Positions 1 to 13,207 of a stretch of 64,000 nucleotides of DNA are shown piece by piece. The stretch lies in contig CM075348.1 of assembly GCA_037693485.1 (NCBI GenBank), positions 13,994,501-14,058,500 on the forward strand, read 5' to 3'. This DNA comes from Kitagawia praeruptora. Its lineage: Eukaryota > Streptophyta > Magnoliopsida > Apiales > Apiaceae. Made by a program: the position numbers and the translations under genes. The notes under the pieces are model-generated. The model did no database searches, was not told where the DNA came from, and saw only the letters and a program-made list of their open reading frames with translations. Positions within the stretch are counted from its first letter, which is position 1. Each line of letters starts with the position of its first letter.

Positions 1-758
1 TACATACAAAGAAAACGATGGCATGCAAAGTCCAAGGAAACAGATGATTGAAAAACGAGACAAGGATATGAGAGAATAGAAAGAAAATAAGTCGAAACTA
101 TACCTTGATTTGAGTTGAACGGCGACGGAGAAGATGAATTAAGCGAATGACTGTTGAACTCCTCTTGTTCTCTCTCCAAGGGTTTTTGCAAGATTTTGGT
201 AAAGGTAAAAATGGACCTGAGGGAGTGAGATGGCGATTAAATAGTCAAGGTAAATGAAGCAGTTCGTACACGTGGCAGCGCGTTACTGGAGCGGTAAAGT
301 GAAGAGGTACACGCGTGAGAAGCGTATGAACCTTGGGAACTTACACATTAACTACAGCTTTGGTAAGTGATAAATTTAATTCAAATTTTGAATTATCTTC
401 TACAACCAACCATTATCCCCTCTTAAATTATTAAATTTAAAGAGGCGTGGAGTTGAGTGACAAGTTGGATTCCCTGAGAAGTTGAGTGCAAACATAAAGT
501 AGATTTCGAGAGCTGGAGCAAGAAGAAGAAAATAGTGAGATAACAGGTTCCTTAATACAAAGGAAGCTTACTCAAGATTATATCAAGCTAAAAATATTCT
601 ATGTCCTGTTTCCTATACCGAGTTAGCTCATATAGGCTTGGACATAAAAATGTTGAAGCAAAGTATTGTTACTAGAACGGTTTTGCATTGAATCTTTGAT
701 CGCAGAATTAGAATGGGTTCCTTTCACATTACATGATTTCAAGGAACCGGGGGGTACT
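1..758. other. Unassigned; probably 3' internal tail of a plus-strand Tat-like element
   Basis: I see no supportable gene here. The stretch ends with a purine-rich tract at 741-757 (AAGGAACCGGGGGGTAC), which directly precedes an LTR-like start (TGTTGTGCCC). That suggests the right part is the 3' end of the internal region of a plus-strand LTR element whose body lies to the left of the window. Positions 1-500 have no recognisable motif. Confidence 0.35.
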
Positions 759-1623
759 TGTTGTGCCCAAAATCTCCATGGGCTAGATTTAGGCCCATTA
801 ATCTATAGGATCCGGTCCATACAAGCTAGAAGATCAACCCAGTACGAGTTATGAAGATCGAATAGAAGAAATGACTAAGGAAGTATGAGTATCAGGAGGT
901 TCCCAACAGTCAGGAAGCTGAGCCGAGCACTAGAAGACCAGGTTCCTCCAAGTAGAAGAGTTCGAGTTAGCATAACAACAGCCATAGAAGTGATAAAAGC
1001 ATGTGAAGAATTATCTAGTCTAACCAGTTTGTTATTTGTGCAGGTATTGACACCCAAAAGGAGGTCCCTAAGCGATATGTCCCGAAATAAGGAGGTCCCT
1101 GAGAAACAGGCTCCTAAGATATAGGTTCCTGAGCACCAGGTTCCTATGAGTTGCCAACAGAAAGTTCTAGAAGCCATCTAGGACAGATAAACGAATTGAT
1201 AATGGAGTATAATTCTAGGGCGCAGATGATCCTAGAATTATCTCTGATCAATGAGAGAATCATAGTGGGGTACGAACTCGAGTTCTACTCTACTTAGCCA
1301 ACTAGTTCGTGAAAGGCTCTAAAGGAACCTGAGTCCTACACGAACTAGGTGACCGAATACAGCTATTCCAGTAAGAAACAGAATCATATTAGAACTACGT
1401 GAGCTTGATCCCTATATATACAAGGGTACGTAGGCACCTCAGGGTACGACGCATTAAGTTCTCTGATTTTCTCTAAAGGCACCTGAGATTATTGGAGATA
1501 CCCTCGAGCTCAGCTCAACCCCCACAAACACAACCCAAACCTTTTCATAGAACAGTTGATCGCTAGCCTATACAACTACCTGTAGACCTCACATAAGTTG
1601 ATTACGAAATCCACTCATCAACA
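759..1623 (+). repeat. LTR of a Tat-like gypsy element (plus orientation)
   Basis: The 865-bp segment starts TGTTGTGCCC and ends CTCATCAACA. A TATA-like CTATATATA lies near 1412 and is followed by TACGTAGGCACCT, the sort of TATA/R arrangement seen in plant LTRs. The last ~200 bp match the reverse complement of 14360-14584, so this LTR is inverted relative to the E0 5' LTR. A purine tract precedes it on the left (741-757), so it acts as the 3' LTR of a plus-strand element. No PBS follows it on the right. Confidence 0.6.
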
Positions 1624-2408
1624 CATACTACCCCCCAGTTCTTCAGGAAAGCTTGTCTTTGATGAAGAACTAACTCTGGGAAGCTTCACAATTCTTCGTT
1701 AATCTCTAACAAGTCGTTGAACATTCATCTGGGAAGTTGAGTACTGCGTGGTTTCTTCAATTCGAGCTTCACCTTCTTTGCCTTATCATCTTAATGCAGA
1801 ATTTTTACTCAGAAACGTCCATTATGGACAGCTTGACCACCCCTTACTAAAAGTGGGATAACTTTCTGTAGAAAAGGTATTTTTACGAGCCGTAAATTTT
1901 GTTGAAAACTAGACTTCGATACCTTTCCAACGGTATATCATGCTACGTCTACAACCTTCCAGATCAAAATAGTTTATTCTGCGAAGTTGGCTCAAAAACT
2001 GGAGCCTCAGAATTCTGATTTTCTGCATTAGATTCTTTATCTTCAAACATCTTCCTCATGCAATAATTCATCCATAGCTTCCTTACGTTTCTTTTTGATT
2101 CCTCTTACGAAATACGCTGAGAATGAACCTCTATATATAATAAAAATATCTCAATACAGCACCTCTAAGCTTACGCGAGCTAACTCATTGTAAGAAACAA
2201 GAGAAACTTAAAGAGATACTTAAAGAGCTCATGTATGATGTAATACAAGGAAAAAAAAACTCATAACTTCGTTGAAAACTACTCGAAAGAAATAGGTTTG
2301 CTTGCTATGAAGGTATACATGTACTATCCCCCAGTTCTAAGGAAATACATATATAAATAAAGGTCTCTCAACTTTACTTTAAGAAAACTCTCAAACTTTC
2401 AATTTGGC
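1624..2408 (-). other. E0 3' untranslated internal region with two purine tracts
   Basis: No ORF is supportable. On the minus strand two near-identical purine tracts occur about 695 bp apart: AACTGGGGGATAGTACAT near 2336-2319 and AACTGGGGGGTAGTATG at 1640-1624. The second abuts the LTR boundary and is the likely PPT. The first may be an extra PPT or a duplicated 3' end. Confidence 0.4.
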
Positions 2409-2743
2409 TCAAGCTATCCATTCCGCGAGCTTCCCAGCTTTAATCAATTCCTCAATTTGGTCTTTCAGTGCTCTACATTCAGAAGTATCATGGCAATTAT
2501 CCTCATGGAAGTCACAATATTTCTTCAGATCTTTCCTTGCTCCTACAGGTAAAGGTGTAGGCTTCACAAATATTCCTTCTTTCCCATAAACCGTGAAGAT
2601 GTGGTCTACTGAAGCGACCAAAGAGGTATAATTGTCGCACTTTGTCTTCAATTTTGCTTTACTTCTTTTGGAGGAAGCTCGATCCCCAATAACATATGCT
2701 TGCGGGCTTGGAGACCTCTCTCGCTTGCTTCCTTTATGACTAG
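2409..2743 (-). pseudogene. E0 gag, 3' part (CCHC-like tail)
   Basis: This is the C-terminal part of the gag whose first part ends at 13208. The reading frame crosses the E1 insertion without a shift: the serine codon AGT lies in the TSD. It encodes a basic linker and then a C-D-F-H...C-H-D-T-S-E-C-R-A-L-K motif. This matches the variant zinc knuckle at the end of many plant Tat/gypsy gags, followed by a conserved E-E-L-I-K-A-G-K-L segment. The frame stops at TGA 2411-2409, and nothing resembling protease follows. Gag packages the element's RNA into virus-like particles. This copy cannot be made intact because 10.5 kb separates its two parts. Confidence 0.7.
2739..2743. other. TSD ACTAG, left of E1
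   Basis: ACTAG here matches ACTAG at 13208-13212 on the other side of E1. This proves a simple integration of E1 into the E0 gag. Confidence 0.95.
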
Positions 2744-5700
2744 TGTGACACCCCCCAAATCCGGGGTCAGGAGATTTGGTTGTCACGCGAAAATCCTCAA
2801 AATAAAACATCTGCTTAATAATAATCATTCACTTGTGATTGACCAACACTGGAAATATAACATCTGTGACCCCAACATACCAAGATCTTTTAAGGTTATA
2901 GGGCTAGAAACAAGAATCCAAATTCCATTAAATAGAAAGTATTTCTTTCTTCACAACATTCTCTTTGATCAAACCTTAAACCACTGGTGTAACCTCGATA
3001 AGAAGTACACCAGGCTAACTAGATCATTACATAATAATAATAAATATTAGAACTCAATTATATAAAATAGATCTTACTCTAAATCCAGACGTCCTGAGCC
3101 AAGTCATCTTCGAAATAGCATCATGCTTCTTCTCTTTCTGAGTTGTGCGGATAAGTCTCGCCAAACTACCTTACTGAAATGTTAGAATTTACAACAGCAA
3201 GTATGAGCGAAAGAAATGTTCAGCAAGTGTATAAAAATTTTGATATAAAACCAGGATAAGTGGGGCATCAAATCAACTGAAATGTAAAACAGTTTATAGA
3301 GAAAACTGAATCAACAACTGTGATATAATTCAAACCATAACTGAAATCATTTGGCATGTCATAAAAATGAATCATCTGCCAATTCACAATATATAATAGC
3401 CATTCTGGCGATATGGATTGGATATATAAAAATAAAGACAAAACACCATTGCCCCCTGATCAGGTTCAAAAGCAATGGGACCCTTTATACTACCACCGGT
3501 ACATTTCTATACCCGTGTGTATAACCCGGATTTCATGAGGGTACCAAAATAAATAAAGACATAACACCATTGCCCCCTGATCAGGTTCATAAGCAATGGG
3601 ACCCTTTATAGTCACTGGTACGTTACGATACCCGTGCTATAATTCGGATTTCATGAGGGTACCAAAATAAATAAAGACATAACACCATTGCCCCCTGATC
3701 AGGTTCATAAGCAATGGGACCCTCTATACTCCACCGGTATTCTCTTTTTTTTTCCGTGTGTGTATAGTCCGGATTTCATGAGGGTACCAAAATAGGCAAG
3801 TAATGTTAGCCTATAGGAAGATGGAATGGTTACCATATCCTCCTTAAATATTGCTGGACCATGAAATCATCATGGCCTCCTATGCTTTCCAATAAATATT
3901 GCTGGACCATGAAATCATCATGGCCTCCTACGCTTTACCATTTTCCAATCCAATAGAGCAATTTCCGAATTCAACAGGAAATGCTTAGTTTCACATACAG
4001 TTCACATCCCTATTATTTACTACGATAATAAGGATATGAAGAGTTTATCTTAAACAATTCCCCACATCAAGGATACCAATATCAAGCAACTATTTTCGCA
4101 CAAAAATATTTAAGAACCACAAATAGCTCTGAACAATAACTATTTGTCATGATATGAATAAATGAAACTGGAAAATAAAAAGTGTTTAGGATGATAAAGA
4201 AAATACTTGCCTCTGGTCCTTTGTTATTACGTAGCGCCGAAGTAATACAACTATCTTCTTCTATCTCACGTCATCATGTCCTCTGTTGATCATTCGCTGG
4301 TTTGACGCTCTTGCGATTGCCACGAGTCTGATCCGTTGACATTGAGCCTGCGCGTCTACTTCAATATCTCTGTCCGAAGAAAATAATTGGAAATGTCCCC
4401 TTTGAACATAGACGTTTTCCCGGTGTTAAAACACCTCGCAAGTAAATCAGCAATTCCACAAACAATACTTTCATCTCCAACCTTCTTTATTACAATCCAC
4501 ACAATACTGCATCCATCTCCAACTTTCTTCGTCTCATACCAACTTAACTCCGCTGACATTCCTAAGTCAATATTTACCAATTAATCCTCGAAACAAACAC
4601 TTCATCCCCAAAAATAAATATAAATCTAACAATCCTAGTCAGTATTTCAAAGAAAACATCATCTACTCTTAGTGACATCTTATAACATAAATCATATAAA
4701 CAATTAATCACCAATTAACTATATATATCGATCAAAACTCGATTTGTATCATAACTCTCGATACTTAATACCTTAATAATTCACATTGCACGTAAAGAGA
4801 CTCAGTAAATAGATCACATAATCACATAGCACGTTGATCAGATCATAAAAAGATTTTATCTAATATTTTTAAAACAGAAAACGGTTCAAAATCTTAATTA
4901 TCGGATATAACCGACTCAATAAAAAGGTTTGGTAAAAAGTTGATCCAAATTTAAAAGTTGAATTTTAACTTAAAACTATTTTTATAAGAACCGGATCGTT
5001 TTTCTAATTCCAGAAATACTTTTCTCGTTGAAAACGGATAAACGGTTTAATTAATACGCAATTAATAAGAATAATTCAATTAATAATTAAATTAATTGAA
5101 TATTCAAATTAATTATTTATTAATCAACTCAAGCGATAGATAATCCTCAAAACATTTATCTTATTCTTCGATTAAAGAAACATGATAATCAATTAATCCT
5201 CAAGACAGGATTATTCCTCGAAACAATAATTAATCCTGGAGATACATCATTAATCCTCAAATCAAATACATATATACTTGTCACGTAACCAATCAACACA
5301 TAGCGCGGATACGACTCACCATTAAAAGAGCACTCAAATTATTATTATAATATTTAAAAGTATTTTTAGAATAATTAAAAGAATTTTAAAAGATTTAAAT
5401 AACCCTTCCCGAATCGAAAAGGATCATTAATAAACCCTCTGGTTAATTATTGGATCCCCAAAATATTTTTAGTAAATATTTAATCCGGGTTTATAAATAA
5501 TTTTAGAATTTTAAAACTATTTTTACCGTTCCCGGATTATTTTTAGGATTTAAAACAATTTTATTCCATTTTAAATCACTTTTAAACAGAAAATTGGTTA
5601 ATAATCCCAAATAAATAAATTAGAATCAAGTAATAATTAATTAATAAAATTATCTAATAAATAATTACATTTATTAGATAATCAAATTAATTAAATCATT

Positions 5701-7312
5701 ATTTGAGATTAATTAATATAATTAAAAGAATTTAATTCTTAATTATTTCGAATTAAAAACAAATAGGTAAAGAAATAAAGAAATAATTAAAATAGAATTC
5801 AGAAATAAATTCTAGATTTATAAAACATTTTCAGAAATAATTTTTCTGAAATTTATAATTAAATTCAGAATTATAAAGTAATTAAAAGTAAATAAAAGTA
5901 AATAAAAGTAATTAAAAGTAAATAAAAGTAAATAAAAGTAAAAATAATTGGTAAAAAGTAAAAAAATCAATTCCAAAATCACTTTTCAGAAAATGTTAAC
6001 AGATTTTGAAGATTAAACTGGTACTATTCATCACCACCTTCACTGTTCTTCGTATGAATGCTCCAAGAACATTCATCAGCTTTAATGGCAGATTACCAGT
6101 TTCCGGCCACCGGAGAAAATTCCGGCCAAACTCCGGTCTCCTTAAAACGTACCATTCGCTACGTTTTAAGGCTCAAACTCGTTCCAAATCACCTGCTAAA
6201 CACAGCTATACCATTCAAACTAACCCAGCATCACCTGAACCCAGAATCCGGTCAAAATCGAAACAAAATCCGGCGATCTCACCGGTGAACTCCGATCTTT
6301 GTCATTTCTCAACCAAATCGAACGTTTTATACACCAAAACGAAGCTTATTACTCATACAATCTATACCAATCATCAACAACAGCAACAAATCACTCAAGA
6401 ACCCAGAAATAAAAATCAAAATTTCTCACCCACACAAAAATTCGATTTTCATATTTAAGCTACGAAAAATCAAGGAAAAATCATGATAAATCTCCTGGAA
6501 GCATAAGCAATCTGTAGGTACTAACCATATCAACAACAAATCATCCTACAATCCATACCAAATTTAATTCATACGAAAATTAAATAAAAAATAAAAATTT
6601 TCGATCGAGACATACACACATATCGACACCTACATAAACATATAGTACAGATCATGAGATTCAGTTTGGTTACTCACATGATTGATTTGGACTCCGGTAA
6701 CACTGTCAAAAAGTGGTTTGATTCTCAAGAACACCAAGAACAATATTTAGAGAATTTCCAGAAAATAAAATCAGAAAATCTGATTTTCTGATTATTTTAA
6801 TAAATAAAAATAATTTAGATGCTATTTATATTACTTAAAAATTAATACCCCAAAAATATTTTTAACCCCTAATTAAAATTATTAAGCCTTAAAAATAATT
6901 TTTATGGGATAAAAATGTAAAATTTTTATTTTTAAACAAATATAATATAAATGCCAAAATTTCCCAAAAATTATGAATATTACAAAAATTACAACAAATT
7001 TCATTTTTATATATCCTACCATTTTATAAAAATAATTTTATCAAAAACAGGGCCTCAGATTCAATATAGGGGTAGTGTCCGGAAATTAAAATGCGAAATA
7101 ACTGTATTCTAAAAATATAAAAATTACAGAAAAATAGAATAAAATATTCTATGATACACAGAAGTCACATAACACGTATGGGATAATTTCCCTATTTAAT
7201 AAAAATCATAACGCGTTTAAATGCATTAAAAATAAACTAAAACACAACAAAATCAATTAAAAATATATTTAAATATAATAAATTACACGTAATTTTTTTT
7301 CGGGTCGTTACA
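2744..7312 (-). repeat. E1 LTR, left copy (3' LTR of the minus-strand element)
   Basis: The 4,569-bp LTR has the same length as the copy at 8639-13207 (constant offset 5,895). The one mismatch I noticed is T at 3219 versus C at 9114, which implies a very young insertion. It contains a roughly 118-bp triplicated block, a duplicated ~46-bp block at 3853-3945, AAAAGTAAAT repeats near 5880-5945 and long AT-rich stretches. Small ORFs inside, such as 6006-6458, recur identically in both copies and are not supported as genes. Confidence 0.95.
3428..3795 (+). repeat. Triplicated ~118-bp tandem repeat inside E1 LTR
   Basis: Three units carry the shared core ACACCATTGCCCCCTGATCA, then GCAATGGGACCC, a variable segment, and GGATTTCATGAGGGTACC. 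Units differ mainly in the segment between the two blocks. The same array is at 9323-9690 in the other LTR. Confidence 0.85.
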
Positions 7313-8638
7313 GACTTCCCCCCTTATAAGGATTCCGTCCTCGGAATCAGCTAAGGCAACTAGTGGGGTTCCTTAACTCCTTCACCATCAACACTTGCTT
7401 TACAAAATTGGGGATTGTCCTTTCGTAAACAACTTTTCCAAATCTCAATTCAACTATAGGGTCTCTATCTGACACAATTGTCACTGGAGTCTTACAATCC
7501 ATCGTTATTCATTTCAAATATGGCTCGACCAACCTTCCATTAACATAATTTCCTTGAGAGAGAGAGAACTAATTCCATTGACATGTTACGGATATTCTAA
7601 TCATTTTAGGACTCGTTCTTACTCTTGGCGATTCCGTTGCGAATCTAACTTCTATCTGCGAATTTCGCTTATCCTGACCTGATTGGCATACCCTTGAAAT
7701 TCAATAGAGATAACAAGAATCATAAAATTTTGAAGAAAAAGGATTCCATATCATAGCAAATGTTCCACAATTGTGGTTATGAATAAAGCAACTTGATTTG
7801 AAATGAAAGAATAACCGAGAGATCAATATGATCACATGAACCCGACGTTGTGTGTCTTAGCTCCGACATTTACAATTAAAGGTGATCAGCCTTCTTGTAA
7901 TACACAACACACCAGTGATGGCGTCCCATCCAACTTCTATCACACAGACAGACATACCTGGTGTCCCCTATAAATAGGGTTGTTCGTCTCAGTAGAAATA
8001 GAGAAATATGAAAGGAATTCCAAAGGTGTTATTTTCCAAAAAGAAAAGCCAGAAAGAAAGTACCGAACAAGTGGTACTATATTGCAGATAAGGTTATTAA
8101 TCATTGGAGAAAATAAAAAGTTGAAAGTCTCAGAAATTTAAAAATAGGTTTCATAGTAACCACTGAAACAATTGAGATTCAAAATGGAGATTGAACACAA
8201 GTATCAAAATGTCACTGTTTAGAATAGGAGATATATCTTTTAACAAATACCTCTTTAGGAGGGATATCAAAATAATTCATAGAAAGAAAAGGTATTGCCA
8301 AGGTCACTACTTATGCCTTCTTTGCCAATCCTTCGATAGCTCGTCATTCGAATTTAAGCTTCTTCATCTCCACGTTTTAAGGATATCGATACCGTACGTT
8401 GTCGTTGACTCGTAATAATCTCTGAAGATTCCACAACAGCCATCTCCATCCGCAAGGCGGTCTATCCAGCTCAGCACAACCATCTTAAAATGAGTACTCC
8501 AATCTTAACTTACTAATTGGTACTATATCCAATAGTCCAACAGGAACTCTATATGAGCTCTGGCGTTCCTTACTTAGCTATACACACTCCTACACACTCT
8601 CGTTTCTAGTTTACTATAACCTCAGCTCTGATACCAAC
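7313..8638 (-). other. E1 internal region (no coding capacity)
   Basis: The minus-strand reading runs from PBS (8636-8626) to PPT (7331-7313). No frame shows gag or pol motifs. The part near 7900-7990 is similar, on the minus strand, to 28080-28160 of E2, which ties the two families together. Confidence 0.75.
8626..8636 (-). promoter_or_regulatory. E1 primer-binding site (initiator tRNA-Met type)
   Basis: The minus strand reads TGGTATCAGAG two bases after the LTR end. This is the usual plant Met-tRNA PBS and primes minus-strand DNA synthesis. Confidence 0.9.
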
Positions 8639-11600
8639 TGTGACACCCCCCAAATCCGGGGTCAGGAGATTTGGTTGTCACGCGAAAATCCTCAAAATAA
8701 AACATCTGCTTAATAATAATCATTCACTTGTGATTGACCAACACTGGAAATATAACATCTGTGACCCCAACATACCAAGATCTTTTAAGGTTATAGGGCT
8801 AGAAACAAGAATCCAAATTCCATTAAATAGAAAGTATTTCTTTCTTCACAACATTCTCTTTGATCAAACCTTAAACCACTGGTGTAACCTCGATAAGAAG
8901 TACACCAGGCTAACTAGATCATTACATAATAATAATAAATATTAGAACTCAATTATATAAAATAGATCTTACTCTAAATCCAGACGTCCTGAGCCAAGTC
9001 ATCTTCGAAATAGCATCATGCTTCTTCTCTTTCTGAGTTGTGCGGATAAGTCTCGCCAAACTACCTTACTGAAATGTTAGAATTTACAACAGCAAGTATG
9101 AGCGAAAGAAATGCTCAGCAAGTGTATAAAAATTTTGATATAAAACCAGGATAAGTGGGGCATCAAATCAACTGAAATGTAAAACAGTTTATAGAGAAAA
9201 CTGAATCAACAACTGTGATATAATTCAAACCATAACTGAAATCATTTGGCATGTCATAAAAATGAATCATCTGCCAATTCACAATATATAATAGCCATTC
9301 TGGCGATATGGATTGGATATATAAAAATAAAGACAAAACACCATTGCCCCCTGATCAGGTTCAAAAGCAATGGGACCCTTTATACTACCACCGGTACATT
9401 TCTATACCCGTGTGTATAACCCGGATTTCATGAGGGTACCAAAATAAATAAAGACATAACACCATTGCCCCCTGATCAGGTTCATAAGCAATGGGACCCT
9501 TTATAGTCACTGGTACGTTACGATACCCGTGCTATAATTCGGATTTCATGAGGGTACCAAAATAAATAAAGACATAACACCATTGCCCCCTGATCAGGTT
9601 CATAAGCAATGGGACCCTCTATACTCCACCGGTATTCTCTTTTTTTTTCCGTGTGTGTATAGTCCGGATTTCATGAGGGTACCAAAATAGGCAAGTAATG
9701 TTAGCCTATAGGAAGATGGAATGGTTACCATATCCTCCTTAAATATTGCTGGACCATGAAATCATCATGGCCTCCTATGCTTTCCAATAAATATTGCTGG
9801 ACCATGAAATCATCATGGCCTCCTACGCTTTACCATTTTCCAATCCAATAGAGCAATTTCCGAATTCAACAGGAAATGCTTAGTTTCACATACAGTTCAC
9901 ATCCCTATTATTTACTACGATAATAAGGATATGAAGAGTTTATCTTAAACAATTCCCCACATCAAGGATACCAATATCAAGCAACTATTTTCGCACAAAA
10001 ATATTTAAGAACCACAAATAGCTCTGAACAATAACTATTTGTCATGATATGAATAAATGAAACTGGAAAATAAAAAGTGTTTAGGATGATAAAGAAAATA
10101 CTTGCCTCTGGTCCTTTGTTATTACGTAGCGCCGAAGTAATACAACTATCTTCTTCTATCTCACGTCATCATGTCCTCTGTTGATCATTCGCTGGTTTGA
10201 CGCTCTTGCGATTGCCACGAGTCTGATCCGTTGACATTGAGCCTGCGCGTCTACTTCAATATCTCTGTCCGAAGAAAATAATTGGAAATGTCCCCTTTGA
10301 ACATAGACGTTTTCCCGGTGTTAAAACACCTCGCAAGTAAATCAGCAATTCCACAAACAATACTTTCATCTCCAACCTTCTTTATTACAATCCACACAAT
10401 ACTGCATCCATCTCCAACTTTCTTCGTCTCATACCAACTTAACTCCGCTGACATTCCTAAGTCAATATTTACCAATTAATCCTCGAAACAAACACTTCAT
10501 CCCCAAAAATAAATATAAATCTAACAATCCTAGTCAGTATTTCAAAGAAAACATCATCTACTCTTAGTGACATCTTATAACATAAATCATATAAACAATT
10601 AATCACCAATTAACTATATATATCGATCAAAACTCGATTTGTATCATAACTCTCGATACTTAATACCTTAATAATTCACATTGCACGTAAAGAGACTCAG
10701 TAAATAGATCACATAATCACATAGCACGTTGATCAGATCATAAAAAGATTTTATCTAATATTTTTAAAACAGAAAACGGTTCAAAATCTTAATTATCGGA
10801 TATAACCGACTCAATAAAAAGGTTTGGTAAAAAGTTGATCCAAATTTAAAAGTTGAATTTTAACTTAAAACTATTTTTATAAGAACCGGATCGTTTTTCT
10901 AATTCCAGAAATACTTTTCTCGTTGAAAACGGATAAACGGTTTAATTAATACGCAATTAATAAGAATAATTCAATTAATAATTAAATTAATTGAATATTC
11001 AAATTAATTATTTATTAATCAACTCAAGCGATAGATAATCCTCAAAACATTTATCTTATTCTTCGATTAAAGAAACATGATAATCAATTAATCCTCAAGA
11101 CAGGATTATTCCTCGAAACAATAATTAATCCTGGAGATACATCATTAATCCTCAAATCAAATACATATATACTTGTCACGTAACCAATCAACACATAGCG
11201 CGGATACGACTCACCATTAAAAGAGCACTCAAATTATTATTATAATATTTAAAAGTATTTTTAGAATAATTAAAAGAATTTTAAAAGATTTAAATAACCC
11301 TTCCCGAATCGAAAAGGATCATTAATAAACCCTCTGGTTAATTATTGGATCCCCAAAATATTTTTAGTAAATATTTAATCCGGGTTTATAAATAATTTTA
11401 GAATTTTAAAACTATTTTTACCGTTCCCGGATTATTTTTAGGATTTAAAACAATTTTATTCCATTTTAAATCACTTTTAAACAGAAAATTGGTTAATAAT
11501 CCCAAATAAATAAATTAGAATCAAGTAATAATTAATTAATAAAATTATCTAATAAATAATTACATTTATTAGATAATCAAATTAATTAAATCATTATTTG

Positions 11601-13207
11601 AGATTAATTAATATAATTAAAAGAATTTAATTCTTAATTATTTCGAATTAAAAACAAATAGGTAAAGAAATAAAGAAATAATTAAAATAGAATTCAGAAA
11701 TAAATTCTAGATTTATAAAACATTTTCAGAAATAATTTTTCTGAAATTTATAATTAAATTCAGAATTATAAAGTAATTAAAAGTAAATAAAAGTAAATAA
11801 AAGTAATTAAAAGTAAATAAAAGTAAATAAAAGTAAAAATAATTGGTAAAAAGTAAAAAAATCAATTCCAAAATCACTTTTCAGAAAATGTTAACAGATT
11901 TTGAAGATTAAACTGGTACTATTCATCACCACCTTCACTGTTCTTCGTATGAATGCTCCAAGAACATTCATCAGCTTTAATGGCAGATTACCAGTTTCCG
12001 GCCACCGGAGAAAATTCCGGCCAAACTCCGGTCTCCTTAAAACGTACCATTCGCTACGTTTTAAGGCTCAAACTCGTTCCAAATCACCTGCTAAACACAG
12101 CTATACCATTCAAACTAACCCAGCATCACCTGAACCCAGAATCCGGTCAAAATCGAAACAAAATCCGGCGATCTCACCGGTGAACTCCGATCTTTGTCAT
12201 TTCTCAACCAAATCGAACGTTTTATACACCAAAACGAAGCTTATTACTCATACAATCTATACCAATCATCAACAACAGCAACAAATCACTCAAGAACCCA
12301 GAAATAAAAATCAAAATTTCTCACCCACACAAAAATTCGATTTTCATATTTAAGCTACGAAAAATCAAGGAAAAATCATGATAAATCTCCTGGAAGCATA
12401 AGCAATCTGTAGGTACTAACCATATCAACAACAAATCATCCTACAATCCATACCAAATTTAATTCATACGAAAATTAAATAAAAAATAAAAATTTTCGAT
12501 CGAGACATACACACATATCGACACCTACATAAACATATAGTACAGATCATGAGATTCAGTTTGGTTACTCACATGATTGATTTGGACTCCGGTAACACTG
12601 TCAAAAAGTGGTTTGATTCTCAAGAACACCAAGAACAATATTTAGAGAATTTCCAGAAAATAAAATCAGAAAATCTGATTTTCTGATTATTTTAATAAAT
12701 AAAAATAATTTAGATGCTATTTATATTACTTAAAAATTAATACCCCAAAAATATTTTTAACCCCTAATTAAAATTATTAAGCCTTAAAAATAATTTTTAT
12801 GGGATAAAAATGTAAAATTTTTATTTTTAAACAAATATAATATAAATGCCAAAATTTCCCAAAAATTATGAATATTACAAAAATTACAACAAATTTCATT
12901 TTTATATATCCTACCATTTTATAAAAATAATTTTATCAAAAACAGGGCCTCAGATTCAATATAGGGGTAGTGTCCGGAAATTAAAATGCGAAATAACTGT
13001 ATTCTAAAAATATAAAAATTACAGAAAAATAGAATAAAATATTCTATGATACACAGAAGTCACATAACACGTATGGGATAATTTCCCTATTTAATAAAAA
13101 TCATAACGCGTTTAAATGCATTAAAAATAAACTAAAACACAACAAAATCAATTAAAAATATATTTAAATATAATAAATTACACGTAATTTTTTTTCGGGT
13201 CGTTACA
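8639..13207 (-). repeat. E1 LTR, right copy (5' LTR of the minus-strand element)
   Basis: This is the second 4,569-bp LTR, nearly identical to 2744-7312. The right TSD ACTAG follows at 13208-13212. It carries the same triplicated block at 9323-9690. Confidence 0.95.

Larger units (their letters stand above)
2744..13207 (-). mobile_element. E1: large non-autonomous gypsy-type element (LARD)
   Basis: The element is complete at 10,464 bp, flanked by the 5-bp TSD ACTAG, with two 4,569-bp LTRs (ends TGTGAC...GTTACA on the plus strand) around a 1,326-bp interior. On the minus strand the interior starts with a tRNA-Met-type PBS (TGGTATCAGAG, 8636 to 8626) and ends with a PPT at 7331-7313. No gag or pol is recognisable. 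The interior resembles the 3' interior of E2 (the GAACAACCCT and GTCTGTCTGTGTGATAG blocks) and shares the GATTCCG...GGAATCC...PPT end with E2 and E3. It is therefore a derivative of the same chromovirus-like lineage, mobilised in trans. Confidence 0.93.

Noticed and set aside
875..1177. 100-codon frame antisense in the Tat-like LTR
   Set aside because: Inside an LTR, overlapping frame on the other strand, no domain.
6006..6458. 150-codon frame in the E1 LTR, duplicated at 11901-12353
   Set aside because: It is inside the LTR; identity between copies reflects youth of the LTR pair, not selection. No domain recognised.
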